Shown: positions 20,077 to 31,370, numbered from the stretch's first letter. The stretch: 64,000 nucleotides of DNA from Nilaparvata lugens (GCF_014356525.2 NC_052511.1:6445986-6509985), one strand, 5' to 3'. Program-made: numbers and translations. The notes: generated by a model from the letters alone, not told the origin.

Positions 20077-20553
20077 ACTAGTAGTTCTGTGAACAGTAGA
20101 CCTCACGCCGTAATCTCATCCACAAGTACCTGATTGAAACTATAGACCTTACGGAAATACAGCAATAGACTGGCTTCTCCACACATCTGTGTAATCAATT
20201 GTCAGCTGATTTATGATGAATAATATTCTATAGTCTGATTTTTACTCTAATATTGACGTATGAAGGAGGCTCCTTTTTCCTTTTATATTATCCTTGAAAT
20301 GCAAAATTTCCAAAAACCTTGTATATACGTCGACGCGCAATTAAAAAAAGGAACATACTTGTCAAATTTCAAGAAAATCTATTACTGCGTTTCGTCGTAA
20401 ATGCGCAACATATAAACATTTAAACATTCAAACATTTGAACTTCAAAACATTCAAACATTTGAACTTTAAAACATTAAAACATTCAAACATTTAAACATT
20501 AAGAGAAATGCCAAACAGTCGACTTTAATCTTAGACCTCATTTCGCTCGGCCA
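20077..20553 (+). mobile_element. Element X copy C with flanking direct repeats
   Basis: Starts ACTAGTAGTTCTGTGAACAG and ends CATTTCGCTCGGCCAA. Near the 3' end the ATTCAAACATTTGAAC unit is expanded several times. AAAAAGTAAATTCCAAATTA at 20051-20077 is echoed by GAAAGTAAATTCTAAACTAA at 20557-20582, an imperfect ~26-bp direct repeat around the element. Confidence 0.85.
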
Positions 20554-20582
20554 ATAAGAAAGTAAATTCTAAACTAAGTTAT

Positions 20583-21204
20583 ATAATTATTTAATTATAA
20601 TAAACAGTTCTTTTTTTAGTATAATAATATTGTGAAAACTGTTTCAAATGTTTTGGAACTCCTATTGACAACTATTTCCACAAACTGTTCTAAATACTCA
20701 AGCTCTTCTACATCTAGAAGGCACTTCAAAGGAAAAGAACAATCACTGTGAGTTGACCTTTTTTTGAAAGAAAAAGGAGAATCAACACTTTCCCTGGAGC
20801 TCAATATTGTTTCCCCGATGAGGTGACCTTAAAAAGGATGATCGGTGTATTGTTGCAACAAGACACTAAATTTCTAATCTTAGAAGATGATCTGCGAATT
20901 GTAAGAAATGTTTCCTCATCTTTCTTTTTCTCATTTATCATCAGTATTGATCACCTTGAATTGGTTCACTGTACTGTTCTCTTTTACTTTTTCCAACTAT
21001 TTTTTCTGCTACCACCTGTTTCCTTCGTTTCATCTTACTTTATTGTTACTTTTCTCTTTTGTTTTTCAAACAATTTTCTCTGTTATCAACTGAGTTGTCA
21101 CCTTCTACCTCAAACATCCAATTTGTACAGATTGAATTTCCATCTAGCTTTTTGTGTAGTTAAGAAGTTGATATTGTGGTAATTATTCATATTAAATGAA
21201 AAAG
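20583..21204. other. Stretch, no gene recognised
   Basis: Overlapping forward frames at 20823-21182 are rich in F, S and L because of T-rich DNA, and no domain is recognised. The last 60 bp (TGTGTAGTTAAGAAGTTGAT onward) belong to the following hairpin family and recur at 27769. Confidence 0.4.
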
Positions 21205-21449
21205 ACTAAGAAATTGTTAAAAACCACAGATTTATTGATACTTAGAAAGACCGGTTTCGGTTATTACACCATTGTCAATCTCTGATAAAGTTTAAGACTA
21301 AGAAATTGTTAAAAACCACAGATTTATTGATACTTAGAAAGACCGGTAGAAAGACTGATAAACTTTATCAGAGATTGACAATGGTGTAATAACCGAAACC
21401 GGTCTTTCTAAGTATCAATAAATCTGTGGTTTATGACAATTTCTTAGTC
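21205..21449. mobile_element. Hairpin of the GATTGACAATGG family, three arms
   Basis: ACTAAGAAATTGTTAAAAAC occurs twice in one orientation (21205 and about 21297) and once in the other at the right end. The inner block CAATGGTGTAATAACCGAAA appears on both strands. The repeated left arm suggests an arm duplication or a nested insertion. Confidence 0.8.
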
Positions 21450-21459
21450 TTCTTCATTC

Positions 21460-21565
21460 AATTCCATCTAGCTGTTTACTCTGTTGTCAATATTTGCTGT
21501 AGCAGAAGTCTTCAGTGTGAATTACAGCATTTAATTTGGATTTTCGTTCAATAATAATAATAATT
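21460..21565 (+). mobile_element. LINE-like 3' tail with AATAATAAT end
   Basis: TTCCATCTAGCTGTTTACTC to TAATAATAATAATTC. The same block occurs at 36431-36533 and 46389-46500, each ending in an AAT repeat, which suggests target-primed insertion of a shared 3' tail. Confidence 0.6.
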
Positions 21566-22436
21566 CAATTTGTTATATTAGTTTCCTTTTTGTTCTAGAC
21601 TAGCATCAAATCATCCGATTTTACCAAACATCCATTTTGTACTTTGGTATCCTCGTTTCTCAGAAAGAAAGATTCTCCTTTATAACTCCTTCCTATTATA
21701 ACTGCTCGTCACTCTTTCAACTCAATACTGCAAATGTTGATTTTCTACAATAAACGACAAACATTGTTGCCATTTTCATCTCAGAAAAGGGCGTGAAAAA
21801 CGTTGCCAGGAGCGGCGAAACGAAAAAAGACCGACCTCACTTAACCACGGGTGATAAGCAGCTGAGTTCTGCTCGAACTGTGAAGCAGTCTGACTTCGAC
21901 CACAAAGAAAATAACATAGAGGGTTCCTTCTACTGTGCTTCGACACTCTCTCTCCCTCTAGAATGTTCTTTTGAACTCAGAGCCGATAAAAGTCAACAAG
22001 GAGAGATGAACAGACCGCTCCTTGTTACTGAACGGAGAATAAATAGTAAACTGACAGTGCCCGTGTCATCAAAATAATGAGAAAAAAAGCTGAGATTCAC
22101 AAATTCACAGTAAACTTGGAAAACCTTGAAAAAGTCACACAGCTAATCAGTGTAAAAGGGTTTTCATGAATGGGTTCAAAGACCAAATTGTCATATGCAA
22201 TGAATGCTCTTGCAATTGTGGAGGCTATTATAATATTGATGTTAGAAATGGAAAATAGGAAATAGGTTAGGATTTAGAGGGAAAAGTGAATATGATGGTA
22301 GAAGAGGAGGGACGATATGGTGGAAACATATATGGTGAAATTTATATTTCATATGCATGAAATATAAATATAGAGGAGGAGAGAGAAAGATAGATGTTAG
22401 AAAGAGTCATTATACTTATCATCTCAATTCCAATCC
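21566..22436. other. Stretch, no supported gene
   Basis: A 94-codon frame at 21793-22077 opens with GTG rather than ATG and has no recognised domain. Sequence from about 22250 becomes purine-rich. Confidence 0.4.
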
Positions 22437-23680
22437 CTCTCTATCCTCTCCACCTTTACACAACCAGTGAATAGCCATAAATTGGCTATTCTCCATCTCC
22501 TTCTTCCTCTAGTCCTCCTCCATCATTCTCTCTCTCTCTCTTTCATTCCCTCATAGTTTCCATCTATCTTCAATCTTATCATCCCAATTCCATATCAATC
22601 CCTCTCTCTCCTTTCCACCTATACGCAACCAGAGAATAGCAATAGATTGGTTATTCACCATCTCCTTCTTCCTCTAGTCCTCCTCCATCATTCTCTCTCT
22701 CTCTCTTTCATTCCCTCATAGTTTCCATCTATCTTCAATATTATCATCCCAATTCCATATCAATCTCTCTCTATACTTTCCACCTATACGCAACCAGAGA
22801 ATAGCAATAGATTGGTTATTCACCATCTCCTTCTTCCTCTAGTCCTCCTCCATCATTCTCTCTCTCTCTCTTTCATTCCCTCATAGCTTCCATCTACCTT
22901 CAATCTTATCATATCAATTCCATATCAATCTCTCTCTATACTTTCCACCTATACGCAACCAGAGAATAGCAATAGATTGGTTATTCACCATCTCCTTCTT
23001 CCTCTAGTCCCACTCCATCATACTCTCTCTCTTTCATTTCCTCATAGCTTCCATCTATCTTCAATCTTGTCATCTCAATTCCATATCAATCCCTCTCTAT
23101 CCTTTCCACCTATACGCAACCAGAGAATAGCAATAGATTGGTTATTCACCATCTCCTTCTTCCTCTAGTCCTACTCCATCATTCTCTCTCTCTTTCATTC
23201 CCTCATAGCTTCCATCTATCTTCAATCTTATCATCTCAATTCCATATCAATCTCTCTCTATCCTTTCCACCTATACGCAACCAGAGAATAGCAATAGATT
23301 GGTTATTCACCATCTCCTTCTTCCTCTAGTCCTCCTCCATCATTCTTTCTCTCTTTCATTTTCTCATAACTTCCATCTTTTGATCTTCATTCCATATCAA
23401 TCCCTCTCTATTCTTTCCACCTATCCTCAACCAGAGAACAACCATAGATTGGTTATTCTATATTGGTTATTATAGATTTGCTATAATAACCATTATTGAT
23501 TATTGGTGCTTTATCTCCTTCTTCATCTAGTCTTCCTACATCTTTCCTACTCTCTCTTTCATTTCCTCATAGCTTCCATCTTTTTTCAATCTTATCATCT
23601 CAATTCCAATCTCTCTCTATACTTTCCACCTATACGCAACCACAGAATATCCATAGATTAATGATTTTATACCACACCTT
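22437..23680. repeat. Minisatellite with 161-165-bp unit
   Basis: CCTCTAGTCC starts at 22506, 22671, 22836, 23001, 23162 and 23323, giving units of 165, 165, 165, 161 and 161 bp. Each unit contains ACGCAACCAGAGAATAGCAA and a CTCTCTCTCT tract. Later units (after 23340) are decayed. The 4-bp length change tracks the CT tract. Two identical-looking 63-codon frames 161 bp apart are repeat products. Confidence 0.95.
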
Positions 23681-24937
23681 TTTCCACCAAGTTTTTCCGG
23701 AACTACATTCTGATATTATAACTCCTCTTTTTGCTGGCCAAATCAGTGAAATTTATTATTAGTAACCGTGTCTCGTCCAAAGAAAAGTTTTTACTCTCAT
23801 CAGCAAGGTCGAAGAGGAAAAGTTACTAACTTAAAAAGTTAATAACTGGTTTGTTCATAATCCGGGAGCTTCAGCACAGATAACAGACATATTAAAAAAA
23901 CTTGGCCTAGAACCGGAACCGTTACTGGTACTCGCACAACCCGCTACTAAATCCGATGTTATGAAATTGGTTCCCGATCTGCAAGTTTCGAATTATTTCG
24001 ATGAAAGTTTCACATGTGTGAAAGTAATGTTGAAGTGGGTTCGGTGATCGCCATCAAACAGGACTCAACGTTTGTATAATCAACTTGATTATGCAAATTT
24101 TTAAGAGTATCTGCTGTGGAATAAGAGTAATTGATTTATTTCCTCTGTCAAATTGGTGGTTGGAATTTGGTGGTTGAAATTAATCCTCGAAACCAATTCT
24201 TAGAATAGAGATAGTATTGATATAATGCTTACACCAGTTTTATTTCATTGTTCTCATTTATTGACATTCCATAATACACAAATCATTTATACTTTACATG
24301 ATCAACGATAGCTTAATACTGTTTCCTTTCCGAGTCTTTGATGAATGTAACACTATGAACTATCGTACTATGTTACTGTATCTAACAGATTTGAACTTGG
24401 AAAAATTCTTATCAAATTGGTCTTAATCTTTTGCTGATTTAGTGTATTTTATAATTTGAATCCTATCCTAATCACTTGAATATCAAATCACAAGTCTAGG
24501 GAGATCAATGAATGTATTGAAGTTTAATGGAGTATTGGGACATTCCTATTATAATATTTTGTACTTGTAGAATAAGCTATAACAAGCAATAACTGAGTTT
24601 TGAATTGTAAAAGAAAAACAATATGCAAAAACATCCTCGTGTTTTATTGATTGTTCCTGGAAGGTGGAATTTGATAAATTGTACAATCAATAGATAAGTA
24701 GATCTGTTCAATGAAGAAAAGGAGTATGGAAAGCAAATGAAAGAGAGAATTGAGAAATATGTAAGCTTTGCTCAATCCTTCAAGATGAATTGAGATACAT
24801 CATATTGAAGTAGATTACAAGATGTACATGAAAGCCACATCTTTAAACAAATATTTCAATAAGTAACATCCCTACATCTTGAACTTATTTCATGTTATGA
24901 TTAATTCCCAATCCATAATAGCTATTTATGTATTAAG
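23681..24937. other. A+T-rich stretch, no gene recognised
   Basis: No supported coding region and no repeat family recognised. Confidence 0.45.
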
Positions 24938-25036
24938 AGCGTAATGCGCGACTTTATCGCTCGCTCGTAATGCGCGACACGAAGCGGAGCGCGATAATTT
25001 TGCAAGAGCGATAAAGAAGAATTAAGCGCGAATTAC
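24938..25036. repeat. GC-rich imperfect inverted repeat
   Basis: GTAATGCGCGACTTTATCGC on the left is mirrored by GAGCGATAAAGAAGAATTAA and GCGCGAATTAC on the right. It directly precedes the element at 25041. Confidence 0.6.
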
Positions 25037-25040
25037 ATAC

Positions 25041-25443
25041 AATATTTTTTCTACAACTGCACAAACCTGTTAAATCACTTATATCTGGCGGAGTTTATAA
25101 GAATTCGTCTACACTGATATCCATCATGGCTGTATAATCGGTACAAATACCGACTTTTAGGTTAAAATCTGACCGAGAGTGGTTTGTCTTTTGGCGAGCT
25201 GCTTATCATCAGCTGATTAGCGAGCGTAAAGGAACTCTTCTGTGCATGCGCGAATGATTAGCGAGCGTAAAGAAACTCTTCTGTGCATGCGCGAATGATT
25301 AGCGAGCGTAAAGAAAATCTACTGCGCATGCGCAGATGGTTAGCGAGCAAAAAAGTTGATTCTCCTCAGAAATAAGCTGTTTTACGAGGAGAATTGAGTA
25401 TGTTAATTCTTTCTTTACGCGCAGTTGTAGAAAAAATAATATC
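25041..25443. mobile_element. Element with inverted ends and 41-bp NRF-1-like repeats
   Basis: TTTTTCTACAACTGC at the left end is mirrored by GCAGTTGTAGAAAAA at the right end. Inside, a 41-bp unit starting GATTAGCGAGCGTAAA (25215, 25256, 25297) is repeated three times, with a partial fourth. The units carry TGTGCATGCGCG at 25241-25252 and 25282-25293, and the last has the perfect palindrome TGCGCATGCGCA at 25323-25334, which fits the NRF-1/Ewg consensus YGCGCAYGCGCR. No coding region was found. Confidence 0.7.
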
Positions 25444-25779
25444 TGAGCCATGTAAATCAATCAATACCCTATTGATCTATTCACCTCAATCAATAATTCC
25501 ATCATTTGAAGAATAATCCAAACCATGTCAATTAATCAATATCCTTTTGATTATTCACCTCATCCAACAATTTTACAATTTGAAAAATAATTTAAGACGC
25601 TAGTGAAGAAGCTCATCAACTAGCAAACCTCTAAATTGAGCTTCCGGATAATAAAAGAGTATGTGAAAACAACAATCTCAGAACATCGCTAACTTTCCAT
25701 TGACTGCAAATTAAATCAAGAGCAAATAAGGTTCACATAGAGTGTTATATGCGGAAATGGGAATGTGTTACATATTGTG
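25444..25779. other. Stretch, no gene recognised
   Basis: No supported coding region or repeat family. Confidence 0.4.
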
Positions 25780-26216
25780 TGTGTGAGAGAGAAGCGAGGT
25801 TTGTATCACATGTGCGGCTAGGATAGAAAAAGACAGAAGGAGAAGAGAGAAGAAGTTCTGAAATGTGTAATCTATGCGAAGTAGAGGAGGAAGGTTCAAG
25901 AAAGACAGAAGGAGAAAGAGTTCTAAAAGGTACTACATATTATATGGAGTAGTGAAGGACGGATGAAGAAAGAGAAAGAAGGAGAGAAGCAGAAGGAGAA
26001 AGACAGAATAGAATGAGAGAGAAAGTTCTGAAATGTATAATTTATGCGAAGTAGAGAAGGAAGGTTGAAGAAAGACAGAAGGGGAAAGAGTCCTAAAAGG
26101 TACCTCATAAATACGAAGTATTAAAGGAAGGATGAAGAAGGAAAGAGGAAGAGAAGAAGGAAGAAGGAGAGGAGCAGAAGGAAAAAGACAGAATAAAATG
26201 AGAGAAAGCTGAAATG

Positions 26217-26217
26217 T

Positions 26218-26275
<58 letters not shown>
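26217..26275. repeat. (AT)n microsatellite
   Basis: An essentially pure AT dinucleotide run of about 56 bp. Confidence 0.95.
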
Positions 26276-26277
<2 letters not shown>

Positions 26278-26569
26278 GTGCTAAGAAGTGAAGGAAGGTT
26301 GATGAAAGACAGAAGGAGAAAGAGTTCTAAAATGTACTACATATTCGAAGTAGTGAAGAAGAAGAAGAAGAGAAGGAGAAAGAAGGAGAGAAGCAGAAGG
26401 AGAAAGACAGAATAAAATGAGAGAGAGAGAGTTCTGAAATGTATCATATATATAATTATCAAAACAATATTATTGAGGTTAAGTGGAATCAGGTAGAAAG
26501 CAATAATAGAAGAGCTGTTTTTTTTAATTTTATCATATGATTTGAATGTGAATTCGCTGTATGAAATTG

Positions 26570-26815
26570 TATATCACATAAATGAAATTTGAACATTAAT
26601 TATGAAAAATCTAGAAGGAAAATTGAAATTTGGGCCTCGAGGTGCACGAGATTGATATTCTTAGAATATTTGTGAAAAGTTTGGAGATCTAAATCATTCC
26701 GTTTTTCCGGTATGCAATCCACAAGTTGATATGTTTTGATGCGAACAAACGAACACACGAACAAACGAACACACGGACAAACACAACCCCTCTCTTATCA
26801 TATAGATTATGCTAA
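26570..26815 (+). mobile_element. Interspersed repeat ending in ACGAACAAACGAACAC units
   Basis: The block contains CCGTTTTTCCGGTATGCAAT and GATATGTTTTGATGCGAACA, followed by tandem ACGAACA/ACGAACAC units and CTCTCTTATCATATAGAT. This arrangement resembles 3' ends of RTE-like LINEs, which is an inference from memory of such tails. The element interrupts the purine-rich array. Confidence 0.45.
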
Positions 26816-26900
26816 GTAGTGAAGGAAGGAGAAAGAGTTCTAAAGTGTACTACATAAATACGGAGTAGGGAAGGAAGGATGAAGAAAGAAAGAAGAAGAG

Positions 26901-27175
26901 ATTGTTTGGTTGAGTACATTATTTATGTAGATTACAACAATATATACTGGCTTCTACACTTATATACAATAGCTTACCATACAGAAAAATTATAGATGAA
27001 TTTACATAATATAGACTAAGAAATTATCATTGAACTGTATATGATATGAAAAAAGCAATTTGTAATAACTAAAGATAATATTGTTATGCATCTAGATAAA
27101 TTGCCGGAGCTTTGGACATATCAATGTCCATTCTTCGGAAAGAATTTCAAAATATCCTTCCCACTAACTCTCTAC
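26901..27175 (-). mobile_element. LINE-like tail L3, copy 1
   Basis: Starts ATTGTTTGGTTGAGTACATT and ends CCCACTAACTCTCTACC. Copies 2 and 3 lie at 32530-32834 and 44834-45118. On the reverse strand the element ends in a CAAT-type simple tail, as many LINEs do. All three copies stop at the same place on the other side. Confidence 0.65.
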
Positions 27176-27410
27176 CCTAGAGAATGAGAGAGATGGAGAG
27201 AAGGAGAAAGAGTTCTTAAGTTACCACATATGCGAAGTAGTGAAGGAAGGATGAAGAAAGATAGAAGGAGAAAAGAGAAAGAGTTTCAAAAGATGCCACA
27301 TATGTGAAGTAGAAGAGGAAGGATGAAAAGGAACAAAAGAAAAAGAGAAGAAATAGTGTTCTAAAAGGGAATCGGGTATCGAGAGTGCCTTGATAAAATC
27401 TCATGTGAAA

Positions 27411-27829
27411 TAAATCGCCTGTCTGGGAACCATTACAAAGACATTATTGCACACTATTGTGGGTGTTGACCTCATTGAGACTGGGAATATTATTTCAGAG
27501 CACGCTTGCAAGGAAGTGTCTTCTTCAGTGGAAAAAGTAGCTTAGGTTCAAGAGCACAAATGAATGAATGAAGCACATTTCCTGTTTTTATGGACTCGAA
27601 TTCTCTTGACTCTAGAAGAAACAGAGAGTCATTAATGAAGGTTTTGAGTGTGATGTCTCTTTTATTCATTATTTTGTTCTTAACGTCGATAAAAGAGAAA
27701 AGTTCAATGTACTTACAGAGAAGTTTTTAAACAACCATTGATATATTTTTGTCAGAGTCATTCAATCTCAGCTGTTTGTGTAGTTGAGAAGTTGATATTG
27801 TGGTAATTATTCATATTGAATGAAAAATA
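27411..27829. other. Stretch, no gene recognised
   Basis: No supported coding region. The last 60 bp (TGTGTAGTTGAGAAGTTGAT onward) are the flank shared with 21137-21200. Confidence 0.4.
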
Positions 27830-28014
27830 CTAAGAAATTGTCAAAAACCACAGATTTACTTAGAAAGACTGGTTTCGATTATTACACCATTGTCAATCTC
27901 TGATAAACTCCGTTTATCAGTTTATCAGAGATTGACAATGGTGTAATAATCGAAACCGGTCTTTCTAAGTATCAATAAATCTGTGGTTTTTGACAATTTC
28001 TTAGTCTTTTTCTA
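27830..28014. mobile_element. Near-perfect hairpin, GATTGACAATGG family
   Basis: Left arm CTAAGAAATTGTCAAAAACC to CTGATAAACT (27830-27909) pairs with AGTTTATCAG to TTTCTTAG (27919-28014) around a 9-bp loop. The arms are about 80-95 bp. The left arm lacks the 6-bp block TATTGA that the right arm has. The right arm includes CAATGGTGTAATAATCGAAA and the AATAAA signal. Confidence 0.9.
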
Positions 28015-29000
28015 TCAATCAGCTGTTTTCCATACATGAAATCAAGCCGGTTAACAGCTGTTTGCAGAACAAATAAACATATGATTCTCATTACACCATA
28101 CTCTCCTGTAATGAAACCATATGTTTTCTTCACAGTCGAGTATGTTTCCTAGTTCCGAGATAGGAACATCAAAACTGCTACAAAAAAAACCACCTCCAGC
28201 GCTCCAGATGGAAGTTTTGTCAACTTCCACAAAATTCCTGACTCGGAATTTGTAAACTAGGTTATATATGTTTATAGAATGCATGTAGTAACTAAAACAC
28301 AAGTAGGTAATGTTTTCTATTTCTCAATTATTCTTCTTTAGATCATCTTGTCAAAAAATAGTGTACGTTACTTGAACGTGAATGTCTTTTGCAGTGCTCG
28401 AAAGAAATTCTAGTCTCGGCTAACGTCTCGACTGGAAACATCATTCTCGCCTGCAAAAGGCCCCTTACCGTCAATGTGTTGTAAGATACCATTTTCATTG
28501 ATCCAAGTTCGATAGTTTAAATTCAATTACAGTCTTCTGTTATTCTTTGTAGAACACATTGAAGTTTATTTTTCGATGCTTGTACTTCCATTTTATACAA
28601 TTATGTTAATATATTTGATCTATTCAATTCTTGTTATTCGCGATATTTTCATGTAGTGTACAACAGTAGTTAATGAACTTCTCTACAAATTCCACTTTAT
28701 CTGTAATGGTTTAGGCCTATTCATTTATTAACAGTCACAACTAATAATATTATGCAATATGATAGAAGGAACAACTGGATTTACTCATAGCTGTTTCTCT
28801 CCAGAATTCGAAATCTTTTTCAATAAATATACAACACATTTGAAGTCAAGTGACTTCAAATGAAGTTACTTGAATGTTACATTATCTGAGCTGTACTAGA
28901 GAGAAATAAAATGAAATGTTGTAACATTCTTCATTATCATTGATATTGGATGGAAACTTCTCCATATTTTCAAAACTACCAATTCATTAGAACAATTTTT
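28015..29000. other. A+T-rich stretch, no gene recognised
   Basis: An 83-codon reverse frame at 28051-28302 has no recognisable domain. Nothing else could be assigned. Confidence 0.4.
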
Positions 29001-29297
29001 CGGTTATTAGACCATTATCAATCTCTGGCTGTAAACGGGAAGCTTGAAAATTGAGCAGCAGAATAGTGTGGGTGAAGCCCTACGATTGGCTGTTAGCTGT
29101 TGACCAATGAAGGTTGAGCTCTGTCGTTGAAGACTCAGCCAATAACAGAGCCGAGACTAGACACATCCAAGAAGCTCAACAGAGTTCAACGTTCATTGGT
29201 CATCAGCTAATGGCCAATCATAGACTTCACCCACACTATTAATATGTTACTCAATATTCAAAATTCCCGTTTACAAGAGATTGATAATGTTGTAGCA
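29001..29297. mobile_element. Foldback with CCAAT-bearing arms
   Basis: GTAAACGGGAAGCTTGAAAA on the left mirrors TTCAAAATTCCCGTTTAC on the right. AGTGTGGGTGAAGCCCTACG mirrors ATAGACTTCACCCACACT, and GACCAATGAAGGTTGAGCTC mirrors GTTCAACGTTCATTGGTC. The outermost parts are decayed GATTGACAATGG-family sequence (TTATCAATCTCT and AGAGATTGATAATG). This seems to be two head-to-head copies of the promoter-like half seen at 16676. Confidence 0.7.
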
Positions 29298-29366
29298 ACA
29301 GCAAAATTGTTTTGATCAGTGGTTTTAACATTAACAAGTCTTTTTCATTTACCACATCACCTCTTA

Positions 29367-29531
29367 AGGTGCGTACAGATTTACGCGCCGCGAACACGAG
29401 CAATTCACTTTTAATCAGCTGATGCCAAGCTTTTTATATCTGTATATTACCGTTTCTATAAAAATACAGATATAATCAGCTGATTAAAAGTGAATTGCTC
29501 ATGTTCGCGGTGCGTATGCCTATACGCACCT
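29367..29531. mobile_element. 165-bp PIF/Harbinger-like MITE, TTA target
   Basis: Starts AGGTGCGTACAGATTTACGC and ends with its near-complement GCGTATGCCTATACGCACCT. It is flanked by TTA on both sides (29364-29366 and 29532-29534). Arms contain CAATTCACTTTTAATCAGCT. The whole sequence folds into one hairpin. It has no coding capacity and would depend on a transposase elsewhere. A 3-bp TWA-type target duplication fits the PIF/Harbinger superfamily. Confidence 0.85.
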
Positions 29532-29534
29532 TTA

Positions 29535-30083
29535 CCTTCACAACAGCATAGAAAGTTGTCATTGATAATGTACTTTCTTCCAGACGAGACATGACAATAA
29601 TGTACAGCACGATATTGAACCGTCATACCCTTTCCTATCAAGTTCCGCATTAATTTTGTCTATAGTATTTAACATCGCGCAAAAACTCACTCTAAACATT
29701 CAAACGATCATGGAGGTGATAAATATTTATGAACACAGCCCACCAGCCCACATCAATTAAAAAGAATGCGTTCAATGAATGCCAAGGTTCAAGTACAGTT
29801 CAAGTACTACAATATCTTTCTATCTCTTCCTATTTGTACTACTATCTCGTTCATTCTCCTCCTATTCTTACTACAATCTCATTCCATCTCCTTCTACTAC
29901 GGTACTCTCTTCGTGTAATTCGTTCAATGCTTTGTCTGTCTTCCCTATTTATTCGAAGCACCTTTCTCTTTCATCACAAATACACTGTTAAATCATGAAT
30001 ACTCGTCACTGATGAATATTCAATGACGTTTGAGAATGTTGTCAACTGCTAATTTCCATATTCGATCGGTTTACAATCAAGCA
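29535..30083. other. Stretch, no gene recognised
   Basis: Overlapping forward frames at 29729-29998 are S- and L-rich with no recognised domain. Confidence 0.4.
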
Positions 30084-30305
30084 TTTTATTCCAACTTAAC
30101 AATTAAACTGATTCAAGATTCACAGGTGAAGATTCTCCATAGAATTTTTTCAATTATTTTATTCCAACTTAACAATTATACTGATTCAAGATTCACAGGT
30201 GAAGATTCTCCATAGAATTTTTTCAATTATTTTATTCCAACTTAACAATTATACTGATTCAAGATTCACAGGTGAAGATTCTTCATAGAATTTTTTCAAT
30301 TAAAA
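30084..30305. repeat. 73-bp tandem repeat, three copies
   Basis: CACAGGTGAAGATTC occurs at 30121, 30194 and 30267. Units contain TTTTATTCCAACTTAACAAT and CATAGAATTTTTTCAATTA. They are nearly identical. Confidence 0.95.
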
Positions 30306-30723
30306 TAAATACTATCGTATTGAATTTTCTGCCCTCCTTGAACTGTTTATAGAAAACTCAATTAATGTATCGAATCTTCACTTTAAAAATGTGAATCACA
30401 GTGAGTAGGCGGGTCGCCGCCAACTTGTCTCCCCGACAACTAGTTTTAGGCCTACAACTGTGTTAACTTCCATAGTTCCATGTTTGTATTCTGAGATCAT
30501 AGATGTATATAAGATTTAAAAAACATGTGCAGAAAATTGATGTAAACAGTATCAAAAATTTCAGACACTCAGAAATTACAGTTTTTTCAATAAAATATCT
30601 TCTTCCTTCATTGAAGGTTTGGGCTCCGGCTCAGAACCACAACAGTATCGATTAAATCTATTACATTTTACAGTGAATCTGGAATAAAAATTCAATTTTT
30701 TCAGCATTACATATTTTATATGA
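30306..30723. other. Stretch, no gene recognised
   Basis: No supported coding region or repeat family. Confidence 0.4.
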
Positions 30724-30987
30724 AGGTGCGTACAGACTTTCGCTCTGCTCCGCGGTCGAACGTCACTCGAGCAGATCGATTGATGATCGACCGGGGAGCA
30801 AGAGTGGAACGTGAGAAGAGCTAGCATCTCCCGTAACGTTCATGATCGGAGCGATTGCGGAGCAATTGTAGAGCATGCGTGGAGCGATTGCGGAGCGAGT
30901 GCGGAGCGTGCGTGGAGTGATTACGGAGCGAGTGCAGAGCGTGCGCGAGTGAGAGCAGGTTGGAGGCGCATATATCTGTACGCACCT
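30724..30987. mobile_element. GC-rich element with Harbinger-like MITE termini
   Basis: The ends AGGTGCGTACAGA and TCTGTACGCACCT match the termini of the 165-bp MITE, but the interior is different: GC-rich, with GATTGATGATCGACCGG and many GGAGCGATTGCGGAGCGAG-like units of about 12-24 bp. A related element lies at 60334-60558. No reading frame of interest. Confidence 0.75.
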
Positions 30988-31253
30988 TTAAATTGCATAT
31001 TTTATTACAATAGAATATATTACCTCAAAATACGGTGAATGGAATGTAGGGTGGTGAATCATTTGTGACTGATAGAATATATATTTCGAGATATCCCTAT
31101 CCATAGAATAACCAATCTATATTTCCCTTCAGCCTACGTGTTTAGGGAATTTCGTAAAGACGTTAATACTTGAGGCCCTGTGAGGCTCTCCTCTCCCAAA
31201 TGTTGACTCAGAACGATCTCACTAACCGATAAACATTTGTGAAGGAAAGCAGT
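30988..31253. other. Short stretch, no gene recognised
   Basis: No supported coding region. Confidence 0.35.
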
Positions 31254-31370
31254 GCCGGTGTGAATCGGGCTTGCTCGTAACTCAGCATGTGTTGGTGTGA
31301 ATCAGACTTACTTGTAACTCAACATGTGTTTGTGTGAATCGGACTTGCCCGTAACTCAACATATGTGACA
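31254..31370. repeat. 35-38-bp tandem repeat, three copies
   Basis: GTGTGAATCGGGCTTGCTCG at 31259 recurs with changes at 31294 and 31332, each followed by GTAACTCARCATRTGT. Confidence 0.9.

Larger units (their letters stand above)
25780..27410. repeat. Purine-rich degenerate tandem repeats
   Basis: GAAAGACAGAAGGAGAAAGA and ATGCGAAGTAG(T)GAAGGAAGG blocks recur every ~75-100 bp on the forward strand. They are interrupted by an (AT)n tract, an interspersed repeat at 26570-26815 and a LINE-like tail at 26901-27175. Reverse frames rich in F, S and L here are artefacts. Confidence 0.8.

Noticed and set aside
22437..23680. CRISPR-like array
   Set aside because: Whole 161-165-bp units are repeated without unique spacers. 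It is an ordinary minisatellite, and the genome is eukaryotic.
24938..25443. Bacterial or viral DNA because of GC-rich words such as GCGCGAC
   Set aside because: The GC-rich part is short, has inverted ends and tandem repeats, and shows no coding frame. It is a mobile element rather than transferred DNA.
27830..28014. microRNA precursor
   Set aside because: The hairpin is 185 bp with long near-perfect arms and belongs to a repeated family with an AATAAA signal, which fits a foldback element better.
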